From positions 1 through 16,511 of the forward strand of contig CAZTVF010000118.1 in assembly GCA_964616985.1 (NCBI GenBank): a stretch of DNA of 16,511 nucleotides. The letters run 5' to 3'. The position numbers were made by a program, and so were the translations under genes. Origin of the DNA: CAZTVF01 sp964616985. Lineage in GTDB: Bacteria > Planctomycetota > Phycisphaerae > SM23-33. This document shows positions 1 through 7,213 of this stretch, one piece after another; positions within the stretch are counted from its first letter, which is position 1, and each line of letters begins with the position of its first letter. Under the pieces are notes generated by a model that searched no databases, was not told the DNA's origin, and saw only the letters and a list, made by a program, of their open reading frames with translations.

Positions 1-463
1 CCTGGCGCTGCGGGACGCGCTGGACGCGCGTAAGATTCCTGTAACGCTGATGTCGGCCATCGCGATGAACGGCGTGTGCGAGCCGTTCGACCGCCGCCTG
101 GCCGTGCAGCGTCTGGGCGAAGGGCGCGTGGTGATCTTCTCGGGCGGCACGGGCTGCCCGTTCTTCACGACGGACATGTGCGCGGCCCTTCGCGCCGCGG
201 AGGTGGGGGCCGAGGTGGTGATGAAGGCCACCAAGGTCGACGGCGTGTACGACAGCGACCCGATCAAGAACCCCGCCGCGAAGAAGTATTCGCGGCTGAC
301 GTACCAGAAGGTGATCGACGATCGCCTGGGCGTGATGGACCTGACGGCCATCGCGATGTGCATGGAAAACCGGATTCCGATCCTTGTGTACCAGCTGTCG
401 AATTCCGGCAGCGTCGCCCGCGCCCTGTGCGGGGAGAAGGTCGGAACGCTGATTGCGGATTGA
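1..463 (+). CDS. pyrH: UMP kinase, 3' part (5' end outside window)
   Basis: This is the C-terminal ~153 residues of uridylate kinase, which phosphorylates UMP to UDP with ATP in pyrimidine nucleotide synthesis in the cytoplasm. The reading frame is open from base 2, so the gene begins before the window. Visible hallmarks of bacterial PyrH are the nucleotide-binding stretch FSGGTGCPFFTTD, then KATKVDGVYDSDPIKNP, the conserved LTY segment, and VMDLTAIAMCMENRIPILVY near the end, finishing GEKVGTLIAD. These match E. coli PyrH in order and spacing, and the C-terminus looks complete. The stop is 14 bp before frr, the usual bacterial pyrH-frr arrangement, which supports cotranscription. The identification is very secure; only the N-terminal half cannot be judged. 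Confidence 0.97.
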   Translation, partial: LALRDALDARKIPVTLMSAIAMNGVCEPFDRRLAVQRLGEGRVVIFSGGTGCPFFTTDMCAALRAAEVGAEVVMKATKVDGVYDSDPIKNPAAKKYSRLTYQKVIDDRLGVMDLTAIAMCMENRIPILVYQLSNSGSVARALCGEKVGTLIAD

Positions 464-477
464 CTGGAGATTTCGAT

Positions 478-1038
478 ATGGGAATGGATGACATCCTGCT
501 GGACGTGGAAGAGAAGATGGAACAGGCCGTGGACTACCTTAAGAAGGAGTTCCGTGGCATCCGCACCGGGCGCGCGTCGGCGGGCCTGGTGGACCACATC
601 AAGGTGGAATACTACGGGGCCTCGACGGACCTGCGGGCCCTGGCGACGATCTCGACGCCGGACGCCAACCTGATCCTCGTCAAGCCCTTCGACCCCGGCA
701 GCCTCAAGGAGATCGAGCGGGCCATCCAGGCCAGCGACCTTGGCATCACGCCCGCCACCGACGGCAAGGTGATCCGGCTGATCGTGCCGCCCCTGTCGAT
801 GGAGCGCCGCAACCAGCTCGCCAGCCAGATCAAGAAGATGTCCGAGGCCGCCCGCGTGACGATCCGCAACGCCCGCCGCGACGGCAACAAGGGCATCGAC
901 ACGCAGGAAAAAGAAGGCGAGCTGACCGAAGATGATGCTCGCAAGAGCAAGGAAGAAGTCCAGACCCTGACCGAGAAGTACGAGAGGTTGGTGGACCAGA
1001 TCCTCGAGGGCAAGACCCAGGAGATCCAGGAACGCTAG
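478..1038 (+). CDS. frr: Ribosome recycling factor
   Basis: This is a 186-residue protein of the normal RRF length (E. coli 185). It splits the post-termination ribosome together with EF-G. Conserved stretches are KKEFRGIRTGRAS near residue 20-33, the central segment from IKVEYYGA to ATISTPDANLILVKPFD, the Pro-rich IRLIVPPLSMERR around residue 101-113, and the long charged C-terminal helix with NARRDGNKGID. The ATG at 478 is chosen because GGAG lies 8 bp upstream (466-469) and the N-terminus then matches family length. An ATG two codons later (484) is the only close alternative, and the same frame stays open upstream inside pyrH without RRF similarity. It is probably cotranscribed with pyrH. 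Two hairpins follow the stop codon. Confidence 0.97.
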   Translation: MGMDDILLDVEEKMEQAVDYLKKEFRGIRTGRASAGLVDHIKVEYYGASTDLRALATISTPDANLILVKPFDPGSLKEIERAIQASDLGITPATDGKVIRLIVPPLSMERRNQLASQIKKMSEAARVTIRNARRDGNKGIDTQEKEGELTEDDARKSKEEVQTLTEKYERLVDQILEGKTQEIQER

Positions 1039-1051
1039 CCGGAAAGATTTC

Positions 1052-1071
1052 AGCAGTGGGCAACCACTGCT
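1052..1071 (+). terminator. Hairpin after frr (possible terminator, no U-tract)
   Basis: An 8-bp perfect stem (agcagtgg / ccactgct) with a 4-nt GCAA loop starts 13 bp after the frr stop codon. It is a good candidate for the 3' end of the pyrH-frr transcript, but no run of T follows directly, so intrinsic termination is uncertain. Confidence 0.4.
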
Positions 1072-1080
1072 CACCTGTTT

Positions 1081-1103
1081 GGCTGCGTCCTCTGGACGCA
1101 GCC
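1081..1103 (+). terminator. Second hairpin, directly before tRNA-Lys
   Basis: A 10-bp perfect stem (ggctgcgtcc / ggacgcagcc) with a 3-nt loop ends 3 bp before the 5' end of tRNA-Lys. It lacks a T-tract. It could terminate or protect the frr transcript, or be a processing signal if tRNA-Lys is cut from a longer transcript. I see no separate promoter between it and the tRNA. Confidence 0.35.
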
Positions 1104-1106
1104 GGC

Positions 1107-1179
1107 GGGGGAGTAGCTCAGTAGGTAGAGCAAAGCACTTTTAATGCTTAGGTCCTGGGTTCGAGCCCCAGCTCCCTCA
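1107..1179 (+). tRNA. tRNA-Lys (anticodon UUU)
   Basis: A full cloverleaf can be folded by eye. The acceptor stem is GGGGGAG (1107-1113) with CTCCCTC (1172-1178), containing one G-U pair. The D arm is GCTC/GAGC. The anticodon stem is AAGCA/TGCTT with loop CTTTTAA, placing anticodon TTT at 1140-1142. The T arm is CTGGG-TTCGAGC-CCCAG, and the discriminator is A1179. The 3' CCA is not encoded, so it must be added after transcription. Confidence 0.96.
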
Positions 1180-1282
1180 TTCGCAAGAAGCCGTTACCGC
1201 CAGACCGTGACCTCAAACAACCGGTGACCCTCACGCGGCACCGGAAGGCGCCGCCCGCGTCGTCCAAGGCATTCGCATTCTC

Positions 1283-1371
1283 GTGGCACGGGCATCTTGC
1301 CCGTGCGTCCCACGGGCGTCCCGCCCGTGGATATTCGAGAAACACAGCAGGGGGCGAGACGCCCATGCCAC
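1283..1371. repeat. Palindromic dispersed repeat, inverted-pair form (family A)
   Basis: The element contains CACGGGC-atctt-GCCCGTG (1287-1305) and a 9-bp stem CCACGGGCG / CGCCCGTGG (1310-1330). It ends with gggcgagacgcccatgccac (1352-1371), which is nearly the inverse of its beginning, so the whole resembles an inverted pair of short palindromes. The same core occurs at 9022-9044, 15428-15450 and 15503-15529. Confidence 0.75.
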
Positions 1372-1506
1372 AAAAAGCCGAGAACGCGATTGCCCTGCCG
1401 CCCCCTCCCCACCGCTCCACCTGCCCGCTGTGCATCCCTTGAACACTCCGCCGCGTCTAGCCAGGCCACCCTTCGCCTAAGCCGCAATCCTTGAACTGCA
1501 GAAGAA

Positions 1507-1535
1507 TTGCAGACAATCGTCACTGACAGTACAAA
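1507..1535 (+). promoter_or_regulatory. Weak sigma-70-like promoter candidate for the SGNH hydrolase gene
   Basis: TTGCAG (1507-1512) and TACAAA (1530-1535) are separated by 17 bp, in the A/T-rich stretch about 90 bp before the hydrolase start. Both hexamers match the consensus only partly, so this is a guess supported by spacing and local composition. Confidence 0.25.
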
Positions 1536-1621
1536 TTTATGTTGTGATATATGTGCTTCTATCCTATTCTCTGTTCTGGGTCAAAGCATCCTTACCAATC
1601 AGGTCAACTGGGTGGGAGATA

Positions 1622-2476
1622 ATGAAAACACAAAAAGGGTGGGTGTTGCTGCTTATCGGCGCAGCAACAGTCGCGGGTATCTTCTTTCTCGTCGCACAGC
1701 GGGGGGCTTCTGTTCATGCTTCTGGTCCCCCGCCAAGACCTCTGGTCGTCGTGGTGGGCGACAGCATCAGCGAAGGCTCACCGCTGAACCACAGCGCCCG
1801 CAACCCCGGCCGTCATGACGCCCCGGCGTGCGCGTACGCCGCCGTCCTCTATGGAGACCTGCTGGGATTTGAGGTCGCGCTGATGGGCAACACGCAGGGC
1901 TCGAACAATGCCGGCGAGGTGCTGGCATTCGACCTGACCGAGGACGTGTGGCGGAAGAAGCCCGCCTTCGTGCACCTGCACGTCGGCGTGAATGACATCT
2001 ACGATTTCCGGCAAAAGCAGGCGCCGTGGTATGGAACGCCCGTTGCCGCCTGCGGCTCCCCCACCGACGAAGAGATCCTCCGCGCCACGGCCGAGCACCT
2101 GGCAAAGTTGGACGAGATCCTCCAGGCCTGCTCGGCCCATGGCGCCAAGCTGATCCTCGACGAGATCTTTCCCTGGAGCGGCTTCGACGACAACCGCACC
2201 GGCCGGCACGTCGACAACACGATCCGCGACCGCTGGAACACGGCCCGAGAAGCTTGGGCGGCCTCGCGGGGAGTGACCTATCTCAGGACGCACGGCGCGT
2301 TGGGGCAACCACGCCTGGCCTCCAAGGCCGGTGACCCTCCCCCGCCGCCCGGGAACTTGTGGGACCTCAAGCCCGGGTACAGCGCCGATCCGCTTGGCGT
2401 GCATCTGACGCGGGCCGCCTGTGCCGCTGCCGCCGCCGCGGAATACTCCTGCTGGGTGCAGCAAACCGCCAAGTGA
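1622..2476 (+). CDS. Exported or membrane-anchored SGNH/GDSL-type hydrolase
   Basis: This 284-aa protein has an N-terminal hydrophobic segment (about residues 7-25, GWVLLLIGAATVAGIFFLV) that acts as a signal anchor or signal peptide, so the enzyme works outside the cytoplasm. SGNH family marks are block I VVVVGDSISEG with nucleophile Ser48, block II Gly89-Asn90, and block III GVND (122-125). The C-terminal block V is DPLGVHLT with His261, where the usual Asp three residues before His is a Leu and the nearest Asp is 256. Family members are esterases or lipases, often carbohydrate esterases; the substrate here cannot be told. The start at 1622 has GGGAG just upstream and begins MKTQKG directly before the hydrophobic segment. 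The frame is open upstream from an ATG at 1544, but that extension lacks a ribosome site and lies in the A/T-rich leader. The gene appears monocistronic. Confidence 0.82.
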   Translation: MKTQKGWVLLLIGAATVAGIFFLVAQRGASVHASGPPPRPLVVVVGDSISEGSPLNHSARNPGRHDAPACAYAAVLYGDLLGFEVALMGNTQGSNNAGEVLAFDLTEDVWRKKPAFVHLHVGVNDIYDFRQKQAPWYGTPVAACGSPTDEEILRATAEHLAKLDEILQACSAHGAKLILDEIFPWSGFDDNRTGRHVDNTIRDRWNTAREAWAASRGVTYLRTHGALGQPRLASKAGDPPPPPGNLWDLKPGYSADPLGVHLTRAACAAAAAAEYSCWVQQTAK

Positions 2477-2520
2477 ACCCGACACGGCGGGTATAGGGCC
2501 CAGGGCTCGCGGAAAAACCC

Positions 2521-2559
2521 TTGCGCGGCGGTTGACACTTCGCTATAATCCGGTATTAT
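2521..2559 (+). promoter_or_regulatory. Promoter of tRNA-Glu, two overlapping sigma-70-like options
   Basis: A perfect -35 TTGACA (2532-2537) is followed after 16 bp by TATTAT (2554-2559), about 41 bp before the mature tRNA. Interleaved with it, a perfect -10 TATAAT (2544-2549) sits 17 bp after a weaker TTGCGC (2521-2526). Either or both may drive the tRNA and the exported-protein gene behind it. Confidence 0.65.
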
Positions 2560-2600
2560 GTGCAGCCCTTGATGCCGGGACTTTCCGGCTGGGAGCTTTA

Positions 2601-2672
2601 GGCCCCATCGTCTAGCGGTTAGGACACAGGCTTTTCAAGCCTGCAGCCAGGGTTCGAGTCCCTGTGGGGTCA
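2601..2672 (+). tRNA. tRNA-Glu (anticodon UUC)
   Basis: The cloverleaf folds as acceptor GGCCCCA (2601-2607) with TGGGGTC (2665-2671), including one G-U pair. The anticodon stem is CAGGC/GCCTG with loop TTTTCAA, giving anticodon TTC at 2634-2636. The T arm is CAGGG-TTCGAGT-CCCTG, and the discriminator is A2672. The CCA end is not encoded. It lies 49 bp before the next coding start, so the two may share a transcript. Confidence 0.96.
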
Positions 2673-2721
2673 TTTGCGGCTCGGCGCGATGCGCTGGGCC
2701 GCTGCTGTTTGGAGTCATCGC

Positions 2722-3438
2722 ATGAAGCTCCGATGGTCCATCCTGCTGCTGACCTCCGCCTGCCTGATCGCCGCTGCCGGCGGCGAGGAAAACTCCCCCG
2801 ACGCCAACACGCCGACCACGGCTCGATCCAAACCCAAGACCCGCCCTAACGCGGTGATGGCCGAGACCGCCTACCAGCTCTATACCACGATCGAAGACCT
2901 GTCGGTGATGCTGGCCGAGCTCAAGCTGTCCGACGAGCAGCATGCGGTGCTCAAGGCGAAATTCGCCGATCACAAGGCCGCGATGGCCGACTGGGAGAAG
3001 GCCAACGGGGCCGCGGTCGCCGCGGCGCAGAAGTCGCTGGCCGAAGCCCGCGCGGCCAAGGACCGCCCCGCCATGCGGACCGCCGCCAGCCGCCTTACCG
3101 CCGCCCGCGAGGGCCAGGTGAAACTCATCTTCCGCCAGCAGCACGAGGCGCTGGCCCTGCTGACGCCCGAACAGAAGCTGCAATGGGCGGGCCACCAACT
3201 CGCCAGCCAGATGAAGGCCCGCTTCGCCCTGGCCGTGCTGAACGACGAGCAGTCGGAGAAGATCCGCAAGATCTCCTACGACGCGGCCAAGGGCGTTCTG
3301 GACGCCGCCGACGTCGAGGCCGAGATCGCCCACAACGACCAGCTCTACGAGACGATCCTGCAGACGGTCCTGACCGAGCCGCAGCGCAAGGATCTCACCC
3401 CGGCTGGACGCATCCGCAGCAGGGTCGCGCCAAAGTAA
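2722..3438 (+). CDS. Exported helical protein with four LTxxQ-like motifs (Spy/CpxP-like features)
   Basis: This 238-aa protein starts MKLRWSILLLTSACLIAAAGG, a typical signal peptide. The LTSAC stretch only loosely fits a lipobox. After a Pro/Thr-rich linker (about 25-45) the rest is charged, Ala-rich and almost certainly alpha-helical. Four motifs recur at helix starts: LSDEQ (69-73), LTPEQ (147-151), LNDEQ (173-177) and LTEPQ (217-221). They recall the LTxxQ motif of periplasmic Spy/CpxP-type proteins, which bind unfolded proteins or metal and stress signals. I infer only a periplasmic, possibly chaperone-like or sensor role. The ATG at 2722 is chosen for the GGAG 7 bp upstream (2711-2714) and because it places the signal peptide at the N-terminus. 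Upstream in-frame starts (TTG 2674, ATG 2689) abut the tRNA and lack support. The gene lies 95 bp before the TPR-like gene. Confidence 0.7.
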   Translation: MKLRWSILLLTSACLIAAAGGEENSPDANTPTTARSKPKTRPNAVMAETAYQLYTTIEDLSVMLAELKLSDEQHAVLKAKFADHKAAMADWEKANGAAVAAAQKSLAEARAAKDRPAMRTAASRLTAAREGQVKLIFRQQHEALALLTPEQKLQWAGHQLASQMKARFALAVLNDEQSEKIRKISYDAAKGVLDAADVEAEIAHNDQLYETILQTVLTEPQRKDLTPAGRIRSRVAPK

Positions 3439-3533
3439 TGGCGAAAACCAATGGCCAATCGGCGGCCGGGCGGGTTAAATGAGAGTCGGGGCTGCGTGAC
3501 CTGCCCGTAACTATCTCATCATTGAGGATGAAT

Positions 3534-6206
3534 ATGAAGAGATGCTCGAGCCTTCGTCTGCTGGCCGCCATCACGATCCTGTCCTGCGCGGAGATGTTGC
3601 CGGCGCAGGGCGCGGCCCCGTGGCAGGAAGCGGCCAAGACGTACGAAACGGCGATGAGTTCGTTGAAAGGCAGACGTGCCGCCGAGGCCGCGGCCGCCTT
3701 CGAAGCCTTCGTCACCAAGTTCAGCACCAATGAACTCGTGCCCGACGCCTGGCTGCAGCTGGGAGAGTGTCGCCGCCAGCAGCAGGACATGGCGGGCTAC
3801 CTCGAGGCGCAGGACAACGTCATCAAGAAGTTCAAGGGCTCGCGCTTCTGGTTCAACGCGTGCTGGAACAAGCTGATCTACCTCCGCGACCAGAAGACGT
3901 ACGACGAGTTCTTCCATCTGCTCGACCAGATGGCGGCCGAGTCCTCCAAGCGGGTCCCCCTTCTATACTCCTCCACCGATCCATTCAGTTGGTACGATGT
4001 GATCTACACGACCAAGTACCCCGCGGGCCTGCACTGGCCCCCGCACACGCTGCCGGTCGCCGGGTGGGAGGCCTCCATCGTTCGCGCCGCCGACACGCCC
4101 GAGCGGGCGCAGAAGGCGCTGGCCATCCTGGGCCCCACGCTGCTCGATCGCAAGGACGACCTCCCCGCCAACTGGCAGGTGACGCACGTGAGGCTGCTGG
4201 CCCGGGCCGGGCAGGAGGACCAGGCCGCGGCGATGCTGCAATCCTACGCCTCCAAGTGGGGCGAGGACACCCGCGGCATCCACCTGTGGGTGCTGTGGGC
4301 CCAGGCCTGCCGCGAGGCCAAGGACGTCAAGGGCGAGGACCAGGCGTACGCCGAGCTCGTCAAGCGTTACCTCGGTTGCGGCACGCTGACGCCCGTGCTG
4401 TACGAGCGGCTGGCGGCGCTGCGGTTGGCCGGTCGCAAGGCCGACCTCGCCTCGTTGGGTGAAGTCTACGTCAAGGCTTACCCCGTCCCGGGCAAGGCCT
4501 TCTTCGCCGAGGCCCAGGTCGACCCCCTGGTGCCGCTGCGGGCCGCCGCCGTCAAGGGCGACGCGAACGCCGTGGCCGAGGTCGCCAGGATCGTCGATGT
4601 CCGTCTGGCCAAGGACGCCATTGCGCGCACGGCCTACATGGTCCAGGTGTACCTGGAGATGAAGAAACCCCAGCAGGCGGCGCAGACCGCGCGCGCGCTG
4701 CTGGACGACGGCCTCTGGTCCACCCGCACGTATGACTCCCTGCGCGCGTGGTCCGCGGCCGGGCCCGAGATGGCCGCCCTGCTGGCCGAGGCCCAGAAGA
4801 AGTATGGCATCTTCGCCGCCGACCCCAACGGCCCGGCGGGCAAGGTGCTCGCCGATCTCAATGGCCGCATCGCCGACGCCCAGGTCCGACACATGGAGGA
4901 ACTCGGCAAGAAGCTCCTCGCCGAGCATACGCAGACGGCCGAGGCCGTACAGGCATGCCAACTGCTGTATACGTACTACTCCGAGAAGGTCCTGCCCAAA
5001 GAGCGGGACGAGTGGTACAACCGCCTGCTGGCGACGTACCCGCGACACCCCGTCACGCAGGCCGTCCTGCTGCATCGCCTGCGGCCGCTGGAGCCGTACC
5101 AGAGCGTCTCGGTCGACTACAAGGCCATGGGCGAGGCCCTGGACACGATCCGCGAGCGGTTCCCGCTGGTGTACCCGTTCTGGGAAGCCCGCCGCTTCAC
5201 CTGCGCCAAGCAGACCGGCGACAAGGAAGGCATCGAGACCTTCGGCAAGGAATACCGCCGCGTGCTGCAGGAACAGGCCGCCGAGCAGATGGCGGCGATC
5301 CAGGCCGCCGCAATGGCCGGCAACCTCGGGGCGCTGGAGCAACTCGCCAACTCCGACCCCAACCTCTATGGCCCCAAGGCCACCCCACTGGCCGCCGGCG
5401 ACTTCTGGATGCACTGGGCCGACAAGCTCAAGGGCACCCAGCAGGAAGTCTTCTGCCTGCACAAGGCCTGGGCCAATTTCATGGCCTGGTCCAACGATGT
5501 CGCCGCCCTGCAGTATGACAAGGCGATTGAGGCCATTCGCCGCCTGCAGGAAAGCCCCGACCCCGAAGCCCGCCAGGCCAGCGAGTTCGCCGACATCGGC
5601 GTGATGCTGCTGGCCGCGCGAACGGCCGATCCCAATGTCTTCGACGCCACCAAGGCCGAGGCGGCGATGAAGGCGATCGACCAGCGCCTGCCCAAGTCGA
5701 GGATCTACCGCGACGTCTCGGGGCGGTTGTACATCGACGCCCTGGCCGGGCTCGGCAGGGACAACCGCTTCACGCGGCGGGTGCTGGACCTGCTGGGGCG
5801 GCTGTCGAGTTCGTGCCCCTCCCGCGTGGACCAGAATACGCTCAGCCAGGCGAAGGCCCGGCTGCTCTATGCCGAGGGAGGCTATGCGGAGGCGTCGGAG
5901 GAGTGGATGACGCTGGCCGAAGCGGTTCCATCGGCATGGGGAAGCTACGGTCTCTATGAGCAGGCGATAGCCTCGGCCCGGCCGCTCGGTGCGGCCCGGC
6001 AGATCGCTTTGATGGAGCGGTATCTCAAGAAGGTGGAGGCCTGCCAGGACTTTGTGCCCTCGCTGCTGCTGGCCGAGGCGCAGTTGATGCTGGCGGCCCG
6101 GGTGCCGGGCGTGGACACGATCCGCGCCCGCCTCGCCCGCTACCCCGCCAGCGCCGCCCGCGGCACGCTCGAAAACCTGCTCAAACCCCCGCCGAAGACG
6201 AAGTAG
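3534..6206 (+). CDS. Large exported TPR-like repeat protein
   Basis: This 890-aa protein begins MKRCSSLRLLAAITILSC, a signal peptide in which ILSC (Cys18) could be a lipobox, or cleavage may occur after AEMLPAQG. The first ~90 residues after it read as tetratricopeptide helices (KTYETAMSSLKGRRAAEAAAAFEAFV, then PDAWLQLGECRRQQQDMAGYLEAQDNVIKKF), as in tol-pal/YbgF-type proteins. The remainder is a long series of Ala/Leu-rich helical pairs consistent with degenerate TPRs through to the C-terminus (ARYPASAARGTLENLL). No catalytic domain is visible. It probably acts as a periplasmic or outer-membrane scaffold. The start at 3534 follows GAGG (3524-3527) by 6 bp; ATG 3528 and TTG 3522 are in frame but overlap that ribosome site. 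It may be cotranscribed with the preceding exported protein, 95 bp away. Confidence 0.8.
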   Translation: MKRCSSLRLLAAITILSCAEMLPAQGAAPWQEAAKTYETAMSSLKGRRAAEAAAAFEAFVTKFSTNELVPDAWLQLGECRRQQQDMAGYLEAQDNVIKKFKGSRFWFNACWNKLIYLRDQKTYDEFFHLLDQMAAESSKRVPLLYSSTDPFSWYDVIYTTKYPAGLHWPPHTLPVAGWEASIVRAADTPERAQKALAILGPTLLDRKDDLPANWQVTHVRLLARAGQEDQAAAMLQSYASKWGEDTRGIHLWVLWAQACREAKDVKGEDQAYAELVKRYLGCGTLTPVLYERLAALRLAGRKADLASLGEVYVKAYPVPGKAFFAEAQVDPLVPLRAAAVKGDANAVAEVARIVDVRLAKDAIARTAYMVQVYLEMKKPQQAAQTARALLDDGLWSTRTYDSLRAWSAAGPEMAALLAEAQKKYGIFAADPNGPAGKVLADLNGRIADAQVRHMEELGKKLLAEHTQTAEAVQACQLLYTYYSEKVLPKERDEWYNRLLATYPRHPVTQAVLLHRLRPLEPYQSVSVDYKAMGEALDTIRERFPLVYPFWEARRFTCAKQTGDKEGIETFGKEYRRVLQEQAAEQMAAIQAAAMAGNLGALEQLANSDPNLYGPKATPLAAGDFWMHWADKLKGTQQEVFCLHKAWANFMAWSNDVAALQYDKAIEAIRRLQESPDPEARQASEFADIGVMLLAARTADPNVFDATKAEAAMKAIDQRLPKSRIYRDVSGRLYIDALAGLGRDNRFTRRVLDLLGRLSSSCPSRVDQNTLSQAKARLLYAEGGYAEASEEWMTLAEAVPSAWGSYGLYEQAIASARPLGAARQIALMERYLKKVEACQDFVPSLLLAEAQLMLAARVPGVDTIRARLARYPASAARGTLENLLKPPPKTK

Positions 6207-6250
6207 GCAACGGAACTCAGCGGGCACCAATGGCTCCGAGCCTGCAGCAG

Positions 6251-6269
6251 GCAGGCTTGCCCACCCTAC
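6251..6269. repeat. Fragment of dispersed palindrome family B
   Basis: The sequence gcaggcttgcccaccctac matches one arm plus tail of the ggtgggcaggcctgcccaccctac repeat seen twice near 16113-16243. The left arm is altered here, so this is a half copy in the gap between two convergent genes. Confidence 0.6.
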
Positions 6270-6320
6270 CGCGAACTGAAGATGCGATGGCGGGCCTAAA
6301 GCCGGATCGTGGATGATCCT

Positions 6321-6350
6321 GGGTGCATGGGTCACTGAAGTGACCATGCC
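6321..6350. repeat. Hairpin of the GGGTGC-CATG type between convergent genes
   Basis: The stem runs gcatg(g)gtcact (6325-6336), loop ga, agtgaccatgc (6339-6349), with one bulged G, and is preceded by gggt. The outer gggtgc...catg pattern recalls the elements at 10130-10175 and 13463-13678. It lies between the end of the TPR-like gene and the end of the STAS gene, so it could also stop transcription from either side. No T-tract is present. The rest of the 225-bp gap shows nothing further. Confidence 0.5.
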
Positions 6351-6431
6351 GGGCGGGGACGCCACCAGACTCGGTGACGCCTTCACACCCCCAAACGGGC
6401 GTGGCCGTGCCACCGAACGGAGGCTGTTGAA

Positions 6432-6782
6432 CTACGCGGCGAGGGCTTCGTCAATGGAGGAATATACCTGGAACAGCTGGTTCAGGCGGGTGGTTTCGAG
6501 GAGTTCGCGGACGGCGGGCTGGGGGTTGACCAGGCGGATGAGGCCCTGGTGATGGCGGCACTTGAGGTGCCCGGCGACGATCGCGCCCAGCCCCAGCGAG
6601 GAGATGAAATCCATCTCCGACAGGTCCAGCACGATCAGCGGCGACTTGTTCTGGGCCAGGTGCTCCAACCGCTGGCGGAGCGATTCGGCCTCGGCCATGC
6701 CGGCCGAGCCACCCAGCGTCACCACCACGGCCTGCCCGACCTTCTTCTCTTTGAGCACCAGCGTTGTGCGTTTGGCCGTCAT
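6432..6782 (-). CDS. STAS-domain anti-sigma factor antagonist (second of two)
   Basis: This 116-aa single STAS domain belongs to the SpoIIAA/RsbV class, which binds and sequesters an anti-sigma kinase when unphosphorylated. The core LIVLDLSEMDFISSLGLGAIVAG (residues 49-71) carries the phosphoacceptor region, and Ser62 aligns with the phosphorylated Ser of SpoIIAA/RsbV, while the usual preceding Asp is Ser61. The C-terminal half NPQPAVRELLETTRLNQLFQVYSSIDEALA is typical of the family. The ATG at 6782 gives the normal length and has GAGG a few bases upstream; the frame extends further back, overlapping the HATPase gene, without similarity. It lies 7 bp after the HATPase gene, so the two are surely cotranscribed and are predicted binding partners. 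Confidence 0.9.
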   Translation of the reverse strand: MTAKRTTLVLKEKKVGQAVVVTLGGSAGMAEAESLRQRLEHLAQNKSPLIVLDLSEMDFISSLGLGAIVAGHLKCRHHQGLIRLVNPQPAVRELLETTRLNQLFQVYSSIDEALAA

Positions 6783-6789
6783 GGGGACC

Positions 6790-7200
6790 TCATCGATTGT
6801 GTTTGACCATCCGGACCTGTTTGCCCTGCTGGGCGTATTGCACGTCATCCATATAAGCCCGCATGAGCATGATGCCGCGTCCGGAAGGTTTCTCGAGGTT
6901 TTCGTCGGCCGTCGGGTCGGGCACGGCGTTGGGGTCGAAGCCCGTCCCGTGGTCCGTGATGTCGACCTTGAATTGCTTGGCGTCGACGGAGTACGAGAGC
7001 TCGACCGTCTTGTTGGGGTCGAAGCGGTTGCCGTGGCGGATGGCGTTGTTCAAGCCCTCTTCCAGCGCCAGCTTGATGGCGAAGATGCTCTCCTGGCTAT
7101 AGCCGAACCGCGCGACCTGCGCCAGCAAGGCTTCCTCCGCCTGCCGGGCCGCGTGAAAGTCGGACGCTATCGACAGCCTTTTCTTCACCGTGGCCACCAT
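6790..7200 (-). CDS. RsbW-like HATPase (anti-sigma factor / Ser kinase)
   Basis: This 136-aa protein is a compact GHKL-type ATPase of the RsbW/SpoIIAB class. Such proteins hold a sigma factor or other target and phosphorylate the partner STAS protein. The N box is LALEEGLNNAIRHGN (about residues 44-58), the G1 box is DHGTGFDP (about 83-90), and the G2-like box is PSGRGIMLMRAYMD (about 105-118). Length equals that of stand-alone RsbW proteins and there is no sensor domain. The ATG at 7200 begins MVATVKKRL; its ribosome site is poor, which fits translational coupling to the STAS gene ending 13 bp upstream. It is flanked on both sides by STAS genes, which is the key context for its role. The true regulated target is not in the window. 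Confidence 0.92.
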   Translation of the reverse strand: MVATVKKRLSIASDFHAARQAEEALLAQVARFGYSQESIFAIKLALEEGLNNAIRHGNRFDPNKTVELSYSVDAKQFKVDITDHGTGFDPNAVPDPTADENLEKPSGRGIMLMRAYMDDVQYAQQGKQVRMVKHNR

Positions 7201-7213
7201 AAGACGCCCGGGA

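Larger units (their letters stand above)
1180..1621. other. Gene-free stretch between tRNA-Lys and the SGNH hydrolase
   Basis: Short open frames here are GC-rich and reflect palindromic repeat sequence, and I support none as a gene. The left part holds a palindromic repeat (1283-1371). Bases 1372-1500 show nothing I recognise. From about 1500 the composition turns clearly A/T-richer than the surrounding sequence and stays so into the next gene's start, which suggests the promoter of the hydrolase lies there. Confidence 0.6.

Noticed and set aside
1148..1523. Several short open frames on both strands after tRNA-Lys
   Set aside because: They translate the palindromic repeat (ARASCPCVP, HGRDARGT-type peptides) and one runs into the tRNA. 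None has a supported start.
2475..2492. Small hairpin acccg/cgggt after the SGNH hydrolase stop
   Set aside because: The stem is only 5 bp and has no T-tract, too weak to call a terminator in GC-rich DNA.
3963..6413. Very long minus-strand open frame (816 codons) opposite the TPR-like gene
   Set aside because: The plus-strand frame has a signal peptide, a ribosome site and TPR-like helices. The antisense frame has Gly/Val/Leu/Arg-rich low-complexity composition typical of GC-rich shadow frames.
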